A stretch of 64,000 bases of DNA from the NCBI GenBank assembly GCA_032433765.1, contig JAVIAB010000051.1, positions 145,348,068 through 145,412,067 of the forward strand, read 5' to 3'. Position 1 is the stretch's first letter, and every line of letters starts with the position of its first letter. Positions 36,235 through 46,199 of this stretch are shown in pieces. The notes beneath the pieces were generated by a model, which worked only from the letters and a program-made list of their open reading frames with translations, did no database searches and was not told where the DNA came from. A program made the translations under genes and the position numbers. Source of the DNA: Megaustenia siamemsis. Lineage: Eukaryota; Mollusca; Gastropoda; Stylommatophora; Ariophantidae.

Positions 36235-36690
36235 TAACTGTTTAGATAGGACTCAGCCTCAATAGCAACAAGACAGAAGTAATGGTAGCAACAAAGAAAA
36301 AGATATCACTGCAACGCACAATAAAAACAAGTGGAGCAGTATTAAAACAGGTAAATGAATTTAAATCTCAGATGGTAGATGTACAACAGAGATGAGATGC
36401 AGAATAGCTCAGGCTAAAGCAGCTTTCCAAAAAATGAGGAAGAAACCGTGCAATCAATTTATGACAATAGAGACAAGAAAAAAGGTTCTTAAATGTTATG
36501 TAGAGCCAGTCTTAACATGTGGATGTGTATCATGGACAATAAAACAACAGACAAGGAAATCACTGGGGTCTGTAGAAATATGGTTTTACAGAAGAATGTT
36601 GAAAATACCATGGACAATAAAGAAGAGTAATGGAAACATGGTTTATACACAGGTTATATATATATCGCTGATTACATGGTTTAGCTGATC
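36235..36690 (+). pseudogene. LINE reverse-transcriptase C-terminal fragment
   Basis: The frame at 36392-36688 has the order typical of LINEs after the polymerase: RIAQAKAAFQKMRK, ETRKKVLKCYVEPVLTCG and WFYRRMLKIPW. A broken upstream piece (LSLNSNKTEVMVATKKK-like, 36245-36300) belongs to it. Confidence 0.8.
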
Positions 36691-37190
36691 AACAATTATG
36701 ACCTGCTGTTGTTGATGTTTAACTGCTAACAGGTATGAGAGAGTTCATATTTAACTTGACAAAGTCACGTCGTCGGTCTCCCACAAGACTAGACATTTGA
36801 TATCACACACTCTGAGAACAGAAATCGTTTGTATCAAATGCCCAACCGCTCGATAAGAGACTCCACCCAGGTAACCCAGCGACCCGCACCAAACCAAAGT
36901 CCTATAGTCATCATTTCAAATAGACGTCGACTGAAATAGTCATCGACTAATACATCTTTTATGAAATAACATATCTGGTTTTGTGATAATAAAACTTTAA
37001 TGAAATAAACATAGTCTTTATTCCCCCGAGAGTATACATTAACAATTAATCAAATACGCTGAAGAGACTTGTAAAATGCTGGTTAGAATTTTAGACTATC
37101 CCTTAAATGAACATTTTGATAATATTGATTTCAAGTTCGATATTTGCAGTAAAAAAAAAAAAACCCCAGAAAACTGTTTCTTCTCGTTAT
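36691..37190. other. Unannotated DNA carrying the poly(A) signal of the minus-strand frame
   Basis: On the minus strand AATAAA occurs at 37017-37022, about 170 bases after the stop of the frame at 37191-37529. Otherwise nothing recognised. Confidence 0.45.
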
Positions 37191-37529
37191 TTAGTAGTTT
37201 ACTCCATCAATATGGAAGATCAATAATGTAGCAGAGTTTACTTTTCCGTTTATTACTTCAAATCGGTAGTTCTGAAGGGATTTAATAGGGGATAGGGTGG
37301 AACTTGTCTGTAAGATGGCACTAAGAGCTTCCCGCAGAAGCGTAGCTGTAGGCTTGTCTGACGAGCTCGCTTTGATAAAATTGTCGCGGAAATTATCGTC
37401 TAAAAGCGAGATTATCGCCAACAGCATGTCATATAATGCAGCATTATTTTGATATGACAGTTGTATACCAGATATCACTGCAACACGCGCGTGGACAGAT
37501 ACATTCATAAATACATCACAGGAATACAA
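37191..37529 (-). CDS. Unassigned minus-strand frame, candidate terminal exon
   Basis: The frame is open for 112 codons and ends at a TAA followed ~170 bases later by AATAAA. Its composition is balanced and less AT-rich than its flanks, with alternating hydrophobic and polar residues (NNAALYDMLLAIISLLDD; ending LLIFHIDGVNY), and looks protein-like. A possible 3' splice site (GCGTGTTGCAG) lies near 37465 on the minus strand, so the exon may begin there. The listed start is only the open-frame limit (a TTG codon). I recognise no family. Confidence 0.4.
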   Translation of the reverse strand: MYSCDVFMNVSVHARVAVISGIQLSYQNNAALYDMLLAIISLLDDNFRDNFIKASSSDKPTATLLREALSAILQTSSTLSPIKSLQNYRFEVINGKVNSATLLIFHIDGVNY

Positions 37530-38600
37530 TTCATATTAGAAAAGGCAAATTAAAATGGAACTTTGATGGTCTTAATTTGGAAAATATGTGGTAAGTAAAC
37601 GAAAAGTAGTTTATTTTGTTAACTGTAAGATGAACAGGGGAGTTAATTTTCTTAATGAGTGCGATAGTTTAATTACAACACAAAGAAGGATAAACTGTAA
37701 TGGATATATTTTATGGATAACTTCAAGGTAGGGTTAACAAATATTACAACTGTTGTGTTGTTCTTGGAGTATATATATTTCATGAGTTGTTCTAATTGTA
37801 TTAAATGTTTCAATTTAACTAGTTTTTGTGTTAGTGACATTTGAACAAAATAGTGCATAGAGGGAACAATTGTCCAAATAAAGTCTGTTATAATTTGATG
37901 GTGTTTGTCAATGCAACAATTCAAATACAGTTACAAGTTTTAAAGATATGTCTATCGTTACACAAGCACATTTTACTTGTATTTATTTACCTGTATGTAC
38001 AACAATTTGTAGTTTTTACTTGTATTTACTTACCTGTATGTACAGCAATTTGTAGTTTTTACTTGTATTTACTTACCTGTATGTACAACAACATGTAACG
38101 CCATAATCTATGTACTTACTCCACATAAAAGTCAGCCATCTTGGATTGCAATTTGCTTTTCTTGTCTGGAATATCTACCCTATCAAGATTGTTCTTGTCC
38201 CAGGTCTTCATGCCAGCAGCCCACTTCAGTCTTTATTTTCCTCTACCTCATTTATCTTGTAAAATGCTATATAGCATGACGTTTGGTAGGTTATTGAGTA
38301 TTTTTATGTCTATAAATGACATTTGCCTCAACATTTATATAGATAGCACTCATATTCACTATACACTAGTACACGGAAATATAGTCTAAATGTATGATAA
38401 AGTATTTTCCTTTTCATTATCTTTGCCTAAGAATTACTCTTCGTGGAAATGGCCAACTTAAGTTGCCAATTTTTTTTTTACAAAATTTTAGATCTGATAT
38501 GACTTCATGGGAAGAGCTAGAGATAAGGTGCTGAACCTATGTCCTAAATTGATTTGGGCGTACGAGCCAGTGACAGACCAGTTGCTAGATACGCCTGTAC
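37530..38600. other. Unannotated AT-rich DNA with a 43-bp repeat
   Basis: A ~43-bp unit (ACTTGTATTTACTTACCTGT and so on) is repeated about 2.5 times at 37975-38098. Nothing else recognised. Confidence 0.55.
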
Positions 38601-38609
38601 ACCTGCTCT

Positions 38610-40205
38610 ATATTTAGTGCTTCATAGACTACACAAAAGCATTTGACAAAGTAAAGCATGTGGAAATAATCAATATGATTGAGAAATTATACATTGACGA
38701 CAGGGGTCTGAGAATCATTAAAAAAACATGTGCCGACGACAAACAGCAGCTATAAGAATTAGCAACCAAACAGGACGGTATATAAAACAAGAAGTCAGAC
38801 AAAACTGTGTTCTGCCTCCGAATTTGTTTTCACTTTACAGCGAAAATATTATGAGATCAGTAGTGAAAAAAAAAAAATAGGGAATTAAAGTCGATGGTCA
38901 CAACATAAAAACCGTGTGATATGCGGATGTAAAAGTCAAGTAGCCCCGTCACGCCAAGTGGCGGCATATAGGGAATAGGGTTTTAGTGACCGTACATTTT
39001 GCAGACCTTCGGCACATGCTTTTTGGGGTAATGTGGTCGGGATTACACCCGTGCCGCTTTACTTTCCCAGAAAAAAAATCCGGTTCCCATTTAAGGCTTG
39101 GTAAACCCGGAAACCTTCGGTTGGGATCGAACCCTACCCCTTGTCCTTTTTAGTCCAGTTCACTAAACACTGAGCTATCGCAGCTCCCTGATATGCGGAT
39201 GACACAGTCTTAATAGCAGAGACAGAGAACGAACTACAAGAAATGATAGACACAATAGTAAAAGAAAGCAACAAAAATGGTCTCAGTCTGAATAGTAAGA
39301 AAACAGAAGTAATGGTCGTATCGAAGAAATAATCATCACCACCATATAGCATAAAAATAAACAGGACAAATCTGAAACAAGTACAACTCGTCAAATACCT
39401 GGGCACAATAATAACATTGGATAGAAGATGCACCACAGAAATATTTATCAGATATTAGGACTTCATCGTCACCAGCAAAGCACGCTTCGCGTTCTGAGTA
39501 ACTAGCCATGTTACCTCAACTGTTGCTGCTTCTATCTCCATCCTCATGTTGGACACCGTTATGCTTCATCTACCATGTTTCACAGCAACCTTTCTGCTCC
39601 GCTGGTGTACCACAAATCCTCAACCGCTGCGCAGGTCACAAGACACAGAACCGTCCGCATAGATGATAGGATCCTGAGATGATGAGTTCAGGCCAAAATT
39701 GTTCAGAAAATGAAGAACGTCTTATGCAACAAGTCTATGTCAATAGAAGTGAGAAATAGAGTTCATCGGTGCTATATAGAACCAATTCTGACCTATGGAA
39801 GCGAATTATGGACAGTAGACTAACAAATAAAAAAGACGATTAAAGGCCAATCATCAAAGATGGGATTTCTGAGAAGAATGTTGAAAGTTCCATCAAAAGC
39901 TAAAAAAATAAACTAGAAAATTCTCAAAGAGGCCAATACAAAAAGGGAGCTCATAAAAGCATCAGAAAGAAGCAATCAACATTTTTCGGGCACACCATGA
40001 GAAGAGGAAAGTTGGAATACTTGGTTACAACTGGCAAAATACAGGAAAGAGAGATTGCGGACGCCAAAGAGAGAAGCTACTAGATAGCTTGGTGTCATGG
40101 CACGGAAAACAGTCAGCAGACTTGATGCAATACTCTGTGGACAGAAGATTTGTGGAAGGACATGATCGCCTACCCAAACCACTATGGCACATGATGATAG
40201 TGAAC
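38610..40205 (+). pseudogene. Long degraded LINE with a nested SINE
   Basis: Broken frames carry reverse-transcriptase landmarks: KAFDKVKHVEIINMIEKLY (38638 on), the catalytic YADD/ADDTVLIAE region split by the SINE (about 38920 and 39190), LSLNSKKTEVMV (39285), then after a gap RCYIEPILTYGSELWTVD (39760 on) and a C-terminal domain ending near 40200. Text at 39430-39680 does not fit and may be another insertion. Stops are frequent. Confidence 0.82.
38917..39201 (-). mobile_element. Full-length SINE (family A) with 13-bp target-site duplications
   Basis: The SINE spans 38930-39188 (~259 bp) between TGATATGCGGATG at 38917-38929 and 39189-39201. Read on the minus strand it has the tRNA-like head (A box TAGCTCAGTG, B box GGTTCGATCCC), the body with GGGAACCGG, and one copy of the CGCCACTTGGCGTGACGG tail. 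It interrupts the catalytic region of the older LINE, so it is the younger element. Confidence 0.93.
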
Positions 40206-40495
40206 TAAGTACTTAAAGAACACAATAAATAGATTGAAGTCGAAATGTAACCTTTGACCTTCGGCGTTTAAGACTTGATGTTTTACAAACTTAATCTGTT
40301 GGCCTTGATCAGACTGCAACAATGATTTTGATAAAATATGTCTTCTTACAAAAAGAGACTAAAAACTTATTGTATTCTATTTATAGAATCACTTTATTTG
40401 CAGTACCAATTATATGCTAACAGCCTGTCCACATTTTTCTCAAAGCTTGTTCAGACTGCCTCTATCAGATGTTGATTGTAGGAACATTTTCTTAT

Positions 40496-41092
40496 CTCGC
40501 TAAACACATCAATTAGACCAGACCACCAAACACATCAGTTAGACTATACCACTAAAGACATCAGTTAGACTAGACCACTAAACACATCAGCTAGACTAGA
40601 CCACTAAACACATCCGTTAGACCAGACCACTAAACACATCAGTTAGACTAGGCCATGAAACACATCAGTTAGACTAGGCCATGAAACACATCAGTTAGAC
40701 TAGGCCATGAAACACATCAGTTAGACTAGGCCACTAAACACATCAGTTAGACTAGACCACTAAACAAATCAGTTAGAATAGACCACTTAACACATCAGTT
40801 AGACTAGACCACTAAACACATCAGTTAGAATAGGCCACTTAACACATCAGTTAGACTAGACCACTAAACACATCAGTTAGACTAGGCCACTAAACACATG
40901 TTAGAATAGGCCACTTAACACATCAGTTAGAATAGACCACTAAACACACCAGTTAGACTAGACCACTAAACACATCATTTATAATAGACCACTTAACACA
41001 TCAGTTAGATTAGACCACTAAACACATCAGTTAGACTAGACCACTAAACACATCAGCTAGAATAGGCCACTAAACACACTGGTTAGACAGGA
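40496..41092. repeat. 26-bp minisatellite, ~22 copies
   Basis: Unit AAACACATCAGTTAGACTAG plus ACCACT, with a GGCCATGA variant block at about 40650-40720. Confidence 0.95.
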
Positions 41093-42035
41093 CAACCAGA
41101 TAGAAAGAACCTTTCTGCTATGCTTGTATACATCCCCAACCGCTGCGTTGATCACAAGACACATGGAGGATATAATCCTAGATAGATAATGAGCATTTGT
41201 CGATGAATTCCCTTACCACGATCTGAATTATTCCATTGACACAGTTTTGGGGATGCCTCCCACGTTTAATTATTGCATTACCTAGCTTTCTTTTTTTCAG
41301 TCGTTATCTCTACTACATCGCTGCTGGCCTGAGATACCTTTCAAGTTACCTTCCATCCTTACGGACTCCTCGGACTTGGCCGTTCATGATTTTCCGCGCG
41401 GGAAGTGCAAAGCTTCAGTCGCATTCAGTTCCGAGTGTAAAGTCTGATGACAATATTCAAGCCCTGCCCTGAGCTTACTTGTGACTCTGGATACGTTCAG
41501 TTGGTACCTCAATGATTGCATTAATGTATCTCCGGTTCATCCGAACACTGTCTGTAGGCCCTCTTTCCAACATTACGATCTTAGTTGACAACAGAACGAG
41601 CATACCAAGACCACAACCCATCACTGAAAAAAAACAACCAAAGATTACTGAAGCAATAAAGGCAGCTAATGTTGGAGGTTCGCCTTGACTCTGCTGATGC
41701 CGTAGACGTTTTCCTTTACCTTTTGGATAGCCTGGCTGACGTGGTTGACAGAACTGGACCTATCAAAAGTTATTCCCAATCTTCTATCTGGTGTTCTCGC
41801 AACGCTCATTGAAGGCTCGTTGTGTTTTGATCTTTCTGCCTTGTCACATGGCCAAAACCATTTTATCAGTTGTTTCTTTAAAATATTCTATTGCAAGAAT
41901 TATTCCTATCATTTTTTCCCAGTTCTTCATTTCGAATCTTATCTCTCAAGCTGTTTCCTGTCATTTGTCTAACACATTTAATCTCAGTACAGGTTATTGG
42001 ATGATGTTGAATTACACACTCTCTCTCTATAAAGC
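41093..42035. other. Unannotated DNA
   Basis: Some minus-strand text near 41740-41980 may be LINE-derived, but I cannot support it. No gene recognised. Confidence 0.4.
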
Positions 42036-42039
42036 AGGT

Positions 42040-42240
42040 AATATAAGATCAGCTAATCATTTAAAAGGAAGAGGTATGTTTACAGCACTCGAAAAAAATG
42101 ACAAATATCAACAACAGAAGAAAAAAAACAAAGAACAATATATGGTCTGAAGCAGGATCGAACCCGTACTCTCTGACACAGCGCCTTGCCATGAGAAGCC
42201 AAACGCTAGGGAATACTGCCAACTCACCTAACTGCCTAAT
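42040..42240 (-). mobile_element. tRNA-derived repeat left of the Polinton-like element
   Basis: On the minus strand there is an A-box-like TAGGTGAGTTGG and a B box GGTTCGATCC, with AAGGCGCTGTGTCAGAGAG between. A clearly related copy in the same orientation lies at 49045-49215, on the other side of the element. Confidence 0.65.
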
Positions 42241-42391
42241 ATAAGATCAAACTGAGTGGTTATTGCATTATTATCCTACATAACGTAAATGGCGCAAGGC
42301 TATCGAAAAAGTTATCTCCAAAAAGTTAGCAACGCAGCTCAGGTCAGGCGACTGTAGCCAGACACACTAAACGGCTATAGCCCGGCACTGC

Positions 42392-43120
42392 AGTAGTAGT
42401 ATAGGTGGCTGTGAACCCACTCTAAAAGTGCACGCACATGCACCGAAAGACAATAGATTTGGCACCGAAACCGCACGAAACTGGCACCAAACCCGTGCAA
42501 AAGTCCGATAATCGGCTTATTATCTCGGTGGTCGTGATCGGTAATCGGCTTATCTCGGTGGTGTGCGTTGGTGCGTGACGATCGGTGGTCGTGGTATGCG
42601 TTGGTGCGTGACGATCGGTGGTCGTGGTGTGCGTTGGTGCGTGACGGCTTACCTCGTGGTGCGTCGCTAGCTCGCCGGTTATCGGACAGCGGTTCTAAAA
42701 GGGGTCGGGCGACAGCGGTTCTAAAACTTGTGGGGTCGTCTCTCGCGGGTCGGATGGCGGGTCGTTGCGGGTGGTTAAAGGGGGGGGGGGTGCCTTTATT
42801 GGTCGAGTGTTATTAGTATCATCATGTGTGGGTATTAGGCAACAGGAGGCGACATGTAAAAAAAAACGCTGACAAGCAATTATTAGTATCGTTAGCATCA
42901 TGTACCAGGTGTGATTATAGCGATTTTTTTTCTCTCTTCTCTCTCTCTCTCTATTGCATATCCAAGCTAAATCAAGTCAAATAAAAATCATCATCACCAA
43001 GCCACACAAATTGACACATCATCATCAGGTGCCACCCTCAATACCATCCCTTCATGTCCTATCATCATCATGTGCCACCCTCAACACTATCATCATCATC
43101 ATGTGCCACCCTCATCATCA
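42392..43120. repeat. Left terminal inverted repeat of the Polinton-like element
   Basis: It matches the reverse complement of 48148-48880 from the outer end (AGTAGTATAGGTGGCTGTGAA) to CCACCCTCATCATCA. Within it, GTGCGTTGGTGCGTGACG-type units are tandemly repeated (42560-42650), and CATCATCATGTGCCACCCTC units recur near the inner end. The outer end has one extra AGT compared with the right repeat. Open frames in it are not considered genes. Confidence 0.95.
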
Positions 43121-43158
43121 TCCCTTAATGTTCTATCATCAAGCCACACAAAGTATCA

Positions 43159-43195
<37 letters not shown>

Positions 43196-43294
43196 TTCAT
43201 GGTAAACCAAAACAAAATTCGTTCTATATTTCACAACTTTATTAATACAACAAATATACGACACATATATATTACTGGCCGGTTGTTGATAATT

Positions 43295-43783
43295 TTAAGC
43301 GTCTGGGCGGGCCCCTCGAGGCCGAAGTATCCACGGGGCGAGCAATCGATAAATGATACGGTCGTTTATGTGCTGTCTCGATGAAAAAGGCATGAGAATT
43401 CTGTTAAGTTTCGCGCCACGACACTTAAGAAGTATATAATAAACACAATATAGACCGCACGTGTTTCTAAACAAATCTTGCAACACCCGCGGGTTGTAGA
43501 CGAATGGAACGTGTGAGTTTTGCTCTATAAAGTTTAAAATATCCACGTGTCTGGGAGGCAAACCGTAGGAATCGAAATACTCACATTCGCCGAGTCCCTT
43601 GTAAAATATGGCCACCCAATGCTCTCCGGGTTCGTAGGCAGGGTCGGTGTTTATGACAAAGGCCGCGGTCGCCGTTGGGTCGATGCTTGGCTGTAAGTGG
43701 TTTCGTGGAATGACACTAACAAGGGAACAACGTCGAACGAAAATATCCGACACCAAAAGGTTGTAAATCTCCCTCGTGTTCAT
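43295..43783 (-). CDS. Adenain-like cysteine protease (PRO), 162 aa
   Basis: This maturation protease of the adenovirus/Polinton type would cleave capsid precursors. From the first ATG (43783) it has 162 residues. The catalytic set is in adenain order and spacing: His55 in GEHWVAIF, Asp71 in CEYFDSYG, Gln102 in VLQDLF and Cys109 in NTCGLYC. Adenain is ~200 residues, so this is a compact version. The open frame extends upstream to 43807, but only through a TTG. The hexon-like gene ends at 43804, so the frames are adjacent or slightly overlapping. No breaks are seen. Confidence 0.88.
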   Translation of the reverse strand: MNTREIYNLLVSDIFVRRCSLVSVIPRNHLQPSIDPTATAAFVINTDPAYEPGEHWVAIFYKGLGECEYFDSYGLPPRHVDILNFIEQNSHVPFVYNPRVLQDLFRNTCGLYCVYYILLKCRGAKLNRILMPFSSRQHINDRIIYRLLAPWILRPRGARPDA

Positions 43784-43803
43784 ATTCTTCTTCTCTTTCT
43801 CTC

Positions 43804-45081
43804 TCAAACGGCGAAGTCTGTTAGAATCTGCCTTGTGTTGGACACCTCGAGCACCGAGTCCAACTCGGCGTAGACGATAACTTGTAGGGGAGTAGTTGTG
43901 GGAGCGGCAAAATTGAGTTCTATCGACAAGGGTCCGCTTGTGGCTAGCTCAAAATGGGAGCCGTCCAGTAGGCTGGACGAGAGGTCAAAACCAAATATAC
44001 AGTATCCGTCCTTGAATTCTCTATAATCAACGTTATTCCCAGCGTCTTTACCAATCAGACCCATGGCCAGATTTGTGCCGAAGAAAGCTCTCGCGTATTG
44101 ATTTCGTTCAAAGTCCATAGTTAGAGGCTTTCCCGAGATACATTTCCCGTCGACCGTCAGGTTCATATAAATCAGACCAAAGTGTTGAAAATTGAACGGG
44201 TTAGCTGTGTAAACACCATTAAAATCACTGGCCGTAATCAGACCTATCACTATACGGGTCGGTGTTTGAGACAAAAATAAATTGTCTTGACTGTGGGAGA
44301 ACATCCCGCTAGCGATGGAAAATGTCTTGATGGTAACCCTCTTGATCGGGTACCGCGCATTCCCGCTTAAGAGAGCCTTTTCGTGGGCCAGAGAAATCGC
44401 GGGGTTTAGCTTAGCTTTCCTGACCACGAGCGCGGCGTAGGTGATAACACTCTTATAACCCACAGAGCTATCGTGAGCCGCGAGGCTGAACACATCCTTC
44501 GAGGGCGTGAGTTTTATCTTTTCGTCGACTCTGTTTAACATGTAACGATCCTGCACAAAGACATCAGAGTGCAAACGACCCATCATTTCAACCTCTTTAC
44601 TACCCGAAGTCAAATCGCGCCGTGTTTTAAAACACAGCTGGCCATGGGGGAACCGTCCAGCTGTCGGTTTTATCCTCTTCGTAACGGGTTCTCCTGGTGG
44701 AGGTAACTTCATAACTCGCTTTCTGCTTTGACGTAAACCACTTCCTGATTGGTTGTTATCACGCAGGTGGTCTACGGCCCCGTGTAGCAACCGCTGACCG
44801 GCCTCCTTAGCTCGTTCTTTGAAAGCTTCACCGTCATTTTTCCCGGTTAATGCGTCCTGTGCGACCTGCAGACCGGTCCCCAAGCCTTCTCTGAGCAAGG
44901 CCTTACCGCCGGTTTTTAACCAGGGTAAAATAGCCCTCCCGATTCCACCGAAGAAACTACCGATTCCTCGACCGCTCTGACTTCGACCTCCTATAAACCC
45001 GGGCATCCCATCGCCCGCCTGACAACAGTAAAAGTCTTCGTATAACTCAACATCTCTATGAAGGGGAGTGTGTTTCACCAT
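43804..45081 (-). CDS. Hexon-like capsid protein (F54H12.2 type) with glycine-rich N-terminus, 425 aa
   Basis: Residues ~140-425 belong to the family annotated in many invertebrate genomes as F54H12.2-like, which is linked to Polinton-derived loci. Landmarks are EKALLSGNARYPIKRV, the SGMFSHSQDNLFLSQ block, NPFNFQHFGL and a C-terminal VIVYAELDSVLEV. I infer a double-jelly-roll major capsid role. Residues 26-110 are different: a glycine-rich hydrophobic stretch (GIGSFFGGIGRAILPWL, 39-55) and a helix with AQDALTGKN, like a separate small membrane-active/core protein, joined by a basic linker (SRKRVMKLPPP, 119-129). The ATG overlaps the stop of the upstream frame as TAATG. The frame is intact. 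Confidence 0.8.
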   Translation of the reverse strand: MVKHTPLHRDVELYEDFYCCQAGDGMPGFIGGRSQSGRGIGSFFGGIGRAILPWLKTGGKALLREGLGTGLQVAQDALTGKNDGEAFKERAKEAGQRLLHGAVDHLRDNNQSGSGLRQSRKRVMKLPPPGEPVTKRIKPTAGRFPHGQLCFKTRRDLTSGSKEVEMMGRLHSDVFVQDRYMLNRVDEKIKLTPSKDVFSLAAHDSSVGYKSVITYAALVVRKAKLNPAISLAHEKALLSGNARYPIKRVTIKTFSIASGMFSHSQDNLFLSQTPTRIVIGLITASDFNGVYTANPFNFQHFGLIYMNLTVDGKCISGKPLTMDFERNQYARAFFGTNLAMGLIGKDAGNNVDYREFKDGYCIFGFDLSSSLLDGSHFELATSGPLSIELNFAAPTTTPLQVIVYAELDSVLEVSNTRQILTDFAV

Positions 45082-45878
45082 TATACCAGCTCGAGATGCT
45101 TCTTGACTCGAAAGTGTACCGTTAGCACCGACGTCCCGCTGGTGAATGGAATGGTTTTTCCGTTTTCGTTGGCTAAAAGGATCTCGACGGTATCGAAGGA
45201 AAATCTACTCAGGGGTAGGTAGTGAGGCTTATCGTAGATCTGAAACACCGAGGTGTGATTTCTATTGATAACAGGCACGCTCCTGAGGAGAGGCACCATC
45301 ACATCCCCGACCGGTCTGGGGGAAACGAGATCGCAGTAGACGTAGACATTCTTCGCAACACTTTCCAAGCCCATTACACCCACGCTGAAGATATCGGGAG
45401 CCGTGTCTGATATTGAGGTCGTGGGGAAGGCTAACATGTTTTTCAAAGTGTCGCTTATGGTAACACTGACTCATTTTTCGTAAAGTTTCAAGATGGCTTT
45501 ATTCACCTCTTTTGCGCAAATGAATCTCATTTTTTTCCCTTTCACTCCCCTGTACGACTCATCCTCCGCTTTTATGATCGACGCATTCAACGCGCCGATG
45601 AACGCTTCGGGTTTCGTGTATAACCCAGGCTCCAATGTCACGTTGAAATAAAATCTGGCGTCGCAAATATCGTCGTTATCGAGAGATTCGTAGCGAATCC
45701 AGACATCACCCTCTATTACATTGAAATAATTTAGCGGAAACTGTATCTCCACCAGTGCGATCTCATACTGCGTCGAAATGTCAATGGTCTGAGGGAGTTT
45801 AACGAAAAAGTGGCCTGGGTTATTATCCTTAAAAAGTTCCATAGATGCATTGCTGGGCAGAGTGACATAAAAACTCAT
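45081..45878 (-). pseudogene. Penton-like minor capsid protein, interrupted by one in-frame TGA
   Basis: The ATG at 45878 opens a frame beginning MSFYVTLPSNAS, a start typical of the small capsid-like protein that accompanies F54H12.2-type genes. It stays open for 135 codons to a TGA at 45471-45473. Beyond it, in the same frame, the remaining family landmarks follow in order: NMLAF, VYVYCDLVSPRPVGDVMVPL, PHYLPLSRFSFDTVEI, TVHFRVKKH, to the stop at 45081. So a ~264-residue protein carries a single nonsense codon. I infer a penton/single-jelly-roll role from position and company. The TGA could be a mutation, a base-call error or, less likely, readthrough. The start ATGA overlaps a stop in another frame upstream. 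Confidence 0.75.
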
Positions 45879-45891
45879 TTTTTTACTCGTT

Positions 45892-46197
45892 TCACCGTCG
45901 CCTCTCCAAGTTTGGATTCGGTAGCATGTAACCCAAACAGCTGCTCAGTAGGGCTATCCACAGTTTTCCCTCCTTCGCGTCTGGCATTTCGGTGGTCAGA
46001 TTGAACAGCGAGACCGCTACAACTGTATATATAACTACCACTTGACAAATAAAGACAAGTTCTAAGTAGGGGGATAGTTTCCCAAACATCGACCCCCACC
46101 AGCGTGGTTCGCCGTCTCTCCTGACTCCCGAGTTTACGGCTCGCAAATCGGGCTCTCCACCAAAAGTTACCACTTCTTCCTCTTCTTCTTCTCGCAT
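45892..46197 (-). CDS. Small membrane protein of the Polinton-like element, 101 aa
   Basis: The ATG at 46197 lies two bases after the integrase stop (46200-46202). The N-terminus is acidic (MREEEEEEVV); residues 46-64 form one membrane span (ELVFICQVVVIYTVVAVSL), followed by a polar hinge and a second hydrophobic stretch (79-92, LWIALLSSCLGYML) ending PNPNLERRR. Similar small proteins ending LLSS-LGY-LPNP occur next to F54H12.2-type genes, from memory. A shorter start at Met37 (46089) would remove the acidic leader. Role unknown; a virion or host-membrane protein is a guess. Confidence 0.65.
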   Translation of the reverse strand: MREEEEEEVVTFGGEPDLRAVNSGVRRDGEPRWWGSMFGKLSPYLELVFICQVVVIYTVVAVSLFNLTTEMPDAKEGKLWIALLSSCLGYMLPNPNLERRR

Positions 46198-46199
46198 CT

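Noticed and set aside
42568..42816. Open frame in the left inverted repeat, also at 48447-48707
   Set aside because: It translates tandem repeats within the inverted repeats, and the two copies diverge at the indel; no family similarity.
43784..43807. Upstream extension of the protease gene
   Set aside because: It relies on a TTG start; the first ATG at 43783 gives a catalytic spacing that fits adenain.
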